From positions 744,001 to 808,000 of the forward strand of contig NZ_CP138991.1 in assembly GCF_044594925.1 (NCBI RefSeq): DNA of 64,000 nucleotides. The letters are read 5' to 3'. Below the pieces are notes generated by a model. That model made no database searches. It had not been told where the DNA came from and saw nothing but the letters and a program-made list of their open reading frames with translations. This DNA comes from Maribacter sp044594925 (lineage in GTDB: Bacteria > Bacteroidota > Bacteroidia > Flavobacteriales > Flavobacteriaceae). How positions within the stretch are numbered: position 1 is the first letter of the stretch; every line of letters begins with the position of its first letter. Below are positions 60,615-64,000 of the stretch, one piece after another. A program made the translations under genes and the position numbers.

Positions 60615-63122
60615 TTAGAGCTCAACAAGCACTTCAAAATTAGCCTTTGTTGTTATTGGTGTACCTTCTAATGACATACCCTCAAGAACTACCTGATAAT
60701 CTCCAAGCGTATCACCCACATAAAAGGAAACCAAGGCCTTTCCATTTTCATCTAGTTTAATATAGGGCTTCCAGAGTAGCGTGGTACGGTTATCATTAGC
60801 AACCGGTTTAGACTGATTTGCATCGTATTTAGGCTCATAAAACCTTCTGGAATAATCGTAACCGGAATATTGAAAATTCAAGGACCCACCGAGTTGCGTT
60901 CTCATAGTGGCTTTCTCAGTGCCGTCTTTTGAAAATATAGCCACGACCCCGTTTGCCGCTCTAGAACCATAAATTGCTGCTCTAGGACCTTTTAATACAT
61001 CGATAAAATCGACGTTAGAAGGTAGCATTTGCTGTAAGATATCACCGCCGACGGGAGTTCCGTCCAATAGAACCAATGCAGAACCAGCTCCTGGTCCACT
61101 CTCAGGGTTAGCGTCACTTAAACTTGAAGCTGCTCTTAGATAGACAAATCGCTGGCCAGTGGTCATTCCTCTTACTGTAAGGCCCGGCACCCTTCCAGCT
61201 AAGGCATCTAATAGGTTCGTGAATCCCAACTCGCTAAAATTTTCAAAATCTACCGTTTGCGAGGGCTCTCTGTAAAGGACCTTCTTTCTTTTTTGTACAT
61301 AGGTATCTTTTTTCTCCACTTTTTCAGCCTCTATTAGTACTTCTTCAAGCGCTATGGTATCATCATCATACAGAAAAGGTCTATTAATTTCATTAATACT
61401 GTTAAACGCCTTAGGTGGTATCGTATTGATGAAAGCGTTACCATTCATCGGATGCACTATAGGCGACCGCAGTGTGTCCAGTATAATGTTGTATTTAGAG
61501 GTTGGGTTCCGTTTCCTTTTTGGATGGTAGACATTCGCACTCAACAAGACAGTCGTTGAATCTGTAAAGTTGAGGTCGCGAAAGCGGAATGTTCCCTCCG
61601 CATCTGTTTTTGCACGGTCCTGAATCATTTCCTCTTGATTGTTGGCGGTAAGCGAGACGCTCCCTGTTAGTGGTTCTGAACTATTGGTGGCACTGACTAC
61701 TTTACCCGATAGGCTAATTCCTTTTTCTGGGAGAAAGTAATCGGCAGATTCCATCAGCTTATCTTCCACGATATATTGGCGCCACCCTTGGGTACGCATC
61801 AACAGGTCTAAATGTTCTTTCCGCTCTGGCACGTCAGAATTAAAGTAATATCCAGGTTGCTCTATTTTACCCTTGACGACAGAGTTCAATAGCATATACG
61901 TCTTTATATCCACTGCATAATTTTCGTCAGCGTTTACCACAGTATTGGATACGGAGAGCGACACGTCCGTATTTAAGGGGTCGAGGTATTTAGAATTCAT
62001 GTCTATTTCTAGGACTGCAAGTTCCCTTCTTTCATAAGAATTTTTGGCACTTGCTATGGTGACCTCCTTAGTGGAGTTTGCATTTTCATGAAATAGAAGT
62101 CGTTCCGCGATAGGTTGTTTTTGGTCGTTCCATAAGGTCAGTTCCAAAGTACCCTCATCTACGATATCCTTTGCCAGTTTAACAATGGTGGTGTTTTCCT
62201 GTTTGTTGGCGTTTACTGCCAGGTTAAACTGTACGGTTCCTTCCTGCTTCCCTACAAGTGCGTAGTCTTTAAGCTTTATATCCGATGTTGCTCTCAGTTC
62301 TATTTTATAATAGTCCTGAAGATTGGAGACGGTCATGAGCACACCGCGTTGCTTTATATCGGGCAAATCAAAATGTAGCTTTTCTCCGTGATGCGTAAGG
62401 TGCGCACTGTAGCTTCTATTTGGTTTTGGTATAAAGTGAAAGAGCCCCATACCCAAATGGCTCGTACTGAAATTGGTTATTTGGTTTCCCATATCATCCT
62501 TAATAGTACCTGATACGGAGATACTATTTCCATCGGAATCGAGCACCTTAAAAGCGATTGGGTTAAGAAATCCGTTGATAGCATGGCCTCCCTCGGGAAA
62601 GAATTGTATATCTAGCGTAGTTTCTTTATTATCAGATGTATTGTTCACCAAAGGGTCCGACTCGCCCGTGTTTACAAAAATATGCTTCGTGTAGTAGTTG
62701 TCCTCCCCAAAATTGCGCATGTAATTGGTATAAGCTCTTATGGAATAGGTACCGCTAAGAGGTACATCAGAAAGTTCAAAATCCCCTGCCGCAGATCCAT
62801 TATTGGTTTTTAGGACGTTTTTGGAAAGAATAGTTCCGTTAGGTCCAATAAGCTCCACATAAACGACTTCGCTAAGTGCAGTTGGTGTATACGTTCTACC
62901 ATCCATAAGATAGGCTTTGAACCATATGGATTCTCCCGCAGTATAAAAGCTCTTGTCTAGGTGCAGGTATAATTTTTCAAGAGGAAGTTCACTAGTATCG
63001 GCAGGCTGCTGTATTCCGTACGAAAACGAACCATTGGCGATAAAAAGGAAAACAGTTAGGAGTGCTACTAGGTTCCTTTTTATTTCTGAGCTTTTTTGAG
63101 CGTATATTCTTGTTAATTTCAT
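60615..63122 (-). CDS. MG2/alpha-2-macroglobulin-like protein with TonB plug domain, no barrel
   Basis: 835 residues from ATG 63122; the signal-like stretch NLVALLTVFLFIANGSFSYG follows, and an ATG nine codons earlier is less likely. Residues ~50-170 are MG2-like (KLYLHLDKSFYTAGESIWFK), with further Ig-like strands to ~480. A carboxypeptidase-regulatory-like part comes next, then a TonB-plug-like domain (~620-740: LLDALAGRVPGLTVRGMTTG, VLLDGTPVGGDIL, VLKGPRAAIYGSRAANGVVA). It ends shortly after, without the usual 22-strand barrel. Such proteins may work with a separate transporter. A promoter candidate lies just upstream. Confidence 0.85.
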   Translation of the reverse strand: MKLTRIYAQKSSEIKRNLVALLTVFLFIANGSFSYGIQQPADTSELPLEKLYLHLDKSFYTAGESIWFKAYLMDGRTYTPTALSEVVYVELIGPNGTILSKNVLKTNNGSAAGDFELSDVPLSGTYSIRAYTNYMRNFGEDNYYTKHIFVNTGESDPLVNNTSDNKETTLDIQFFPEGGHAINGFLNPIAFKVLDSDGNSISVSGTIKDDMGNQITNFSTSHLGMGLFHFIPKPNRSYSAHLTHHGEKLHFDLPDIKQRGVLMTVSNLQDYYKIELRATSDIKLKDYALVGKQEGTVQFNLAVNANKQENTTIVKLAKDIVDEGTLELTLWNDQKQPIAERLLFHENANSTKEVTIASAKNSYERRELAVLEIDMNSKYLDPLNTDVSLSVSNTVVNADENYAVDIKTYMLLNSVVKGKIEQPGYYFNSDVPERKEHLDLLMRTQGWRQYIVEDKLMESADYFLPEKGISLSGKVVSATNSSEPLTGSVSLTANNQEEMIQDRAKTDAEGTFRFRDLNFTDSTTVLLSANVYHPKRKRNPTSKYNIILDTLRSPIVHPMNGNAFINTIPPKAFNSINEINRPFLYDDDTIALEEVLIEAEKVEKKDTYVQKRKKVLYREPSQTVDFENFSELGFTNLLDALAGRVPGLTVRGMTTGQRFVYLRAASSLSDANPESGPGAGSALVLLDGTPVGGDILQQMLPSNVDFIDVLKGPRAAIYGSRAANGVVAIFSKDGTEKATMRTQLGGSLNFQYSGYDYSRRFYEPKYDANQSKPVANDNRTTLLWKPYIKLDENGKALVSFYVGDTLGDYQVVLEGMSLEGTPITTKANFEVLVEL

Positions 63123-63146
63123 TCCTTTAAAATAAACAAGAAAAGT

Positions 63147-63180
63147 CAAAAAATAGCACCCATAGTGTTGATTAACAAAA
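63147..63180 (-). promoter_or_regulatory. Candidate promoter for the MG2/plug protein
   Basis: On the minus strand, TTTTG (63176-63180) and TATTTTTTG (63147-63155) are separated by 20 bases, close to the TTTG-N19-TAnnTTTG layout with an extra base in the -7 box. The gene starts about 25 bases further. Confidence 0.35.
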
Positions 63181-63288
63181 TTTTAGGTGTTTGATAGTAG
63201 GGTGATTTACCGGCTTAAAACATGGAGATTTTTTATGTTAAGAAAGAATTAGTCTGTTTTTATAAGCCCCGACAATTGTAAAGCCAAC

Positions 63289-64000
63289 TTATTTTATCTG
63301 CTTCAAATCTGGATTTAAGGAAAAATATAATTCTTTAGATTCTTTTAAATATTTATCCCAATTTTTATGTTTTTTCATTCTTTGCCATCTGTAATCTGAA
63401 CCAACTCCTCTATGGTTAATTACAAAATCTCCATTAGTATGTATGATAAGATACCAATAGGCAGTATTATAACTGTTATTATGAAATATTTTACGAATTA
63501 AACCCAAGTGGTCCTTCTGCCAAGATTCTTTTCTAGTACTTAAATCATTACTTTTATTTACATTATAATAATGATAAACATTTAAAAATTTATTTGAATT
63601 GGCCTGAACACATTTCTTATGTATCCTCGCAAAGGTCTCATAAGAGTCTATATGACGATGATTACCATTTTTCAGTTTAATTATAGAGTCCTTTATAGGA
63701 AAGCTTTTTTTAGCTTTTAAAGTGTCATTATAGTGTATAAGTATGGACTTAGTAGTATCTACTGCATTACGTTGTTTGAGAAGACTAAATAGTTGATGTC
63801 TTTTACTTTTAGACAAATTACCCATGAAGTATTTAAGAAACACACGCTTAACTACTAGAGAATCGGAATCATAGCTGTACGCATAGTATAAGGGTGAGTT
63901 CAGTTTTTTAGTAAATACTGATTTGGATATTTTATTTAGGTTTTCATCGACATAAATTTGCGTCTTTTCTTGCGCATAATTTTTCAAACAAAATATCAAA
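63289..64000 (-). CDS. Secreted protein of unknown function, 5' end outside the window
   Basis: 236 residues are visible. The frame stays open to the right edge and begins with what looks like the end of a signal peptide (IFCLKNYAQ/EKTQ), so the true start is beyond the window; a TTG at 63999 is not needed. The mature part is Lys- and Asn-rich with YYAYSYDSDSLVVKRVFLKY and WYLIIHTNGDFVINHRGVGS. The gene is visibly more AT-rich than its neighbours, which may reflect recent acquisition or relaxed selection. No family recognised. Confidence 0.65.
   Translation of the reverse strand, partial: LIFCLKNYAQEKTQIYVDENLNKISKSVFTKKLNSPLYYAYSYDSDSLVVKRVFLKYFMGNLSKSKRHQLFSLLKQRNAVDTTKSILIHYNDTLKAKKSFPIKDSIIKLKNGNHRHIDSYETFARIHKKCVQANSNKFLNVYHYYNVNKSNDLSTRKESWQKDHLGLIRKIFHNNSYNTAYWYLIIHTNGDFVINHRGVGSDYRWQRMKKHKNWDKYLKESKELYFSLNPDLKQIK

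Overview
The window looks like chromosome from a marine member of the Flavobacteriaceae (Bacteroidota). Direct evidence: AT-rich genes without clear Shine-Dalgarno sites, TAnnTTTG-type promoter boxes, many Sec signal peptides ending ...AQ, a GLPGLI-family protein next to an outer-membrane beta-barrel receptor, a type IX secretion C-terminal domain, and several DUF6090-type genes. No rRNA, tRNA, CRISPR array, prophage or complete insertion sequence was seen.

Left part (1-15.3 kb): mostly secreted peptidases and hydrolases. These are the end of a DUF2490 gene, an S9 prolyl-oligopeptidase lipoprotein, a giant BNR/sortilin-type propeller, a tricorn-like S41 protease, two adjacent amidohydrolases and a CDP-alcohol phosphatidyltransferase. 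Small genes (TPMT-type methyltransferase, YdeI-like protein, two unknowns) lie between them.

16.2-24 kb: a tightly coupled five-gene operon of a type best known from Planctomycetes. It has DUF1549/DUF1553 with a c-type heme site, a Tat-exported DUF1501 protein, an NHL propeller, a chitobiase-C/discoidin-like lipoprotein, and a membrane cytochrome with LRR, chitobiase-C and discoidin-like parts. It is followed by a TraB/TIKI-like gene and the GLPGLI/receptor pair.

28.9-35 kb (minus strand): the most unusual region. Four DUF6090-type genes, each encoding one N-terminal membrane segment plus a variable ectodomain, alternate with five copies of a 102-nt unit. Each unit can be read as a 27-33 codon mini-ORF made of the first ~15 codons of a DUF6090 gene fused to a GC-rich hairpin repeat. 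Its stop codon overlaps the start of the next DUF6090 gene (ATGATTAA), and three of its start codons overlap the stop of the previous gene. A DUF559 nuclease gene sits inside the array between oppositely oriented copies of the hairpin repeat, and its C-terminus is encoded by the repeat. A divergent relative, a membrane protein and a cupin follow.

35-48 kb: M1 and M28 metallopeptidases, a TMEM175-like channel, an MFS transporter, a TolB-propeller/SnoaL protein, an OtsA-OtsB fusion for trehalose synthesis divergent from a GH15 enzyme, a PLP decarboxylase and an unknown protein.

48-56.3 kb: a fatty-acid beta-oxidation block: acyl-CoA synthetase, a small membrane protein, a MarR regulator, fadN, fadA and fadE. 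The last three have the same order as fadNAE of Bacillus subtilis. A perfect 24-bp palindrome overlaps the expected -33 region of the MarR promoter. Right end: a GHL10-like lipoprotein, a T9SS-exported protein with a strong terminator, an MG2/TonB-plug protein without a barrel, and an AT-rich gene running off the window.
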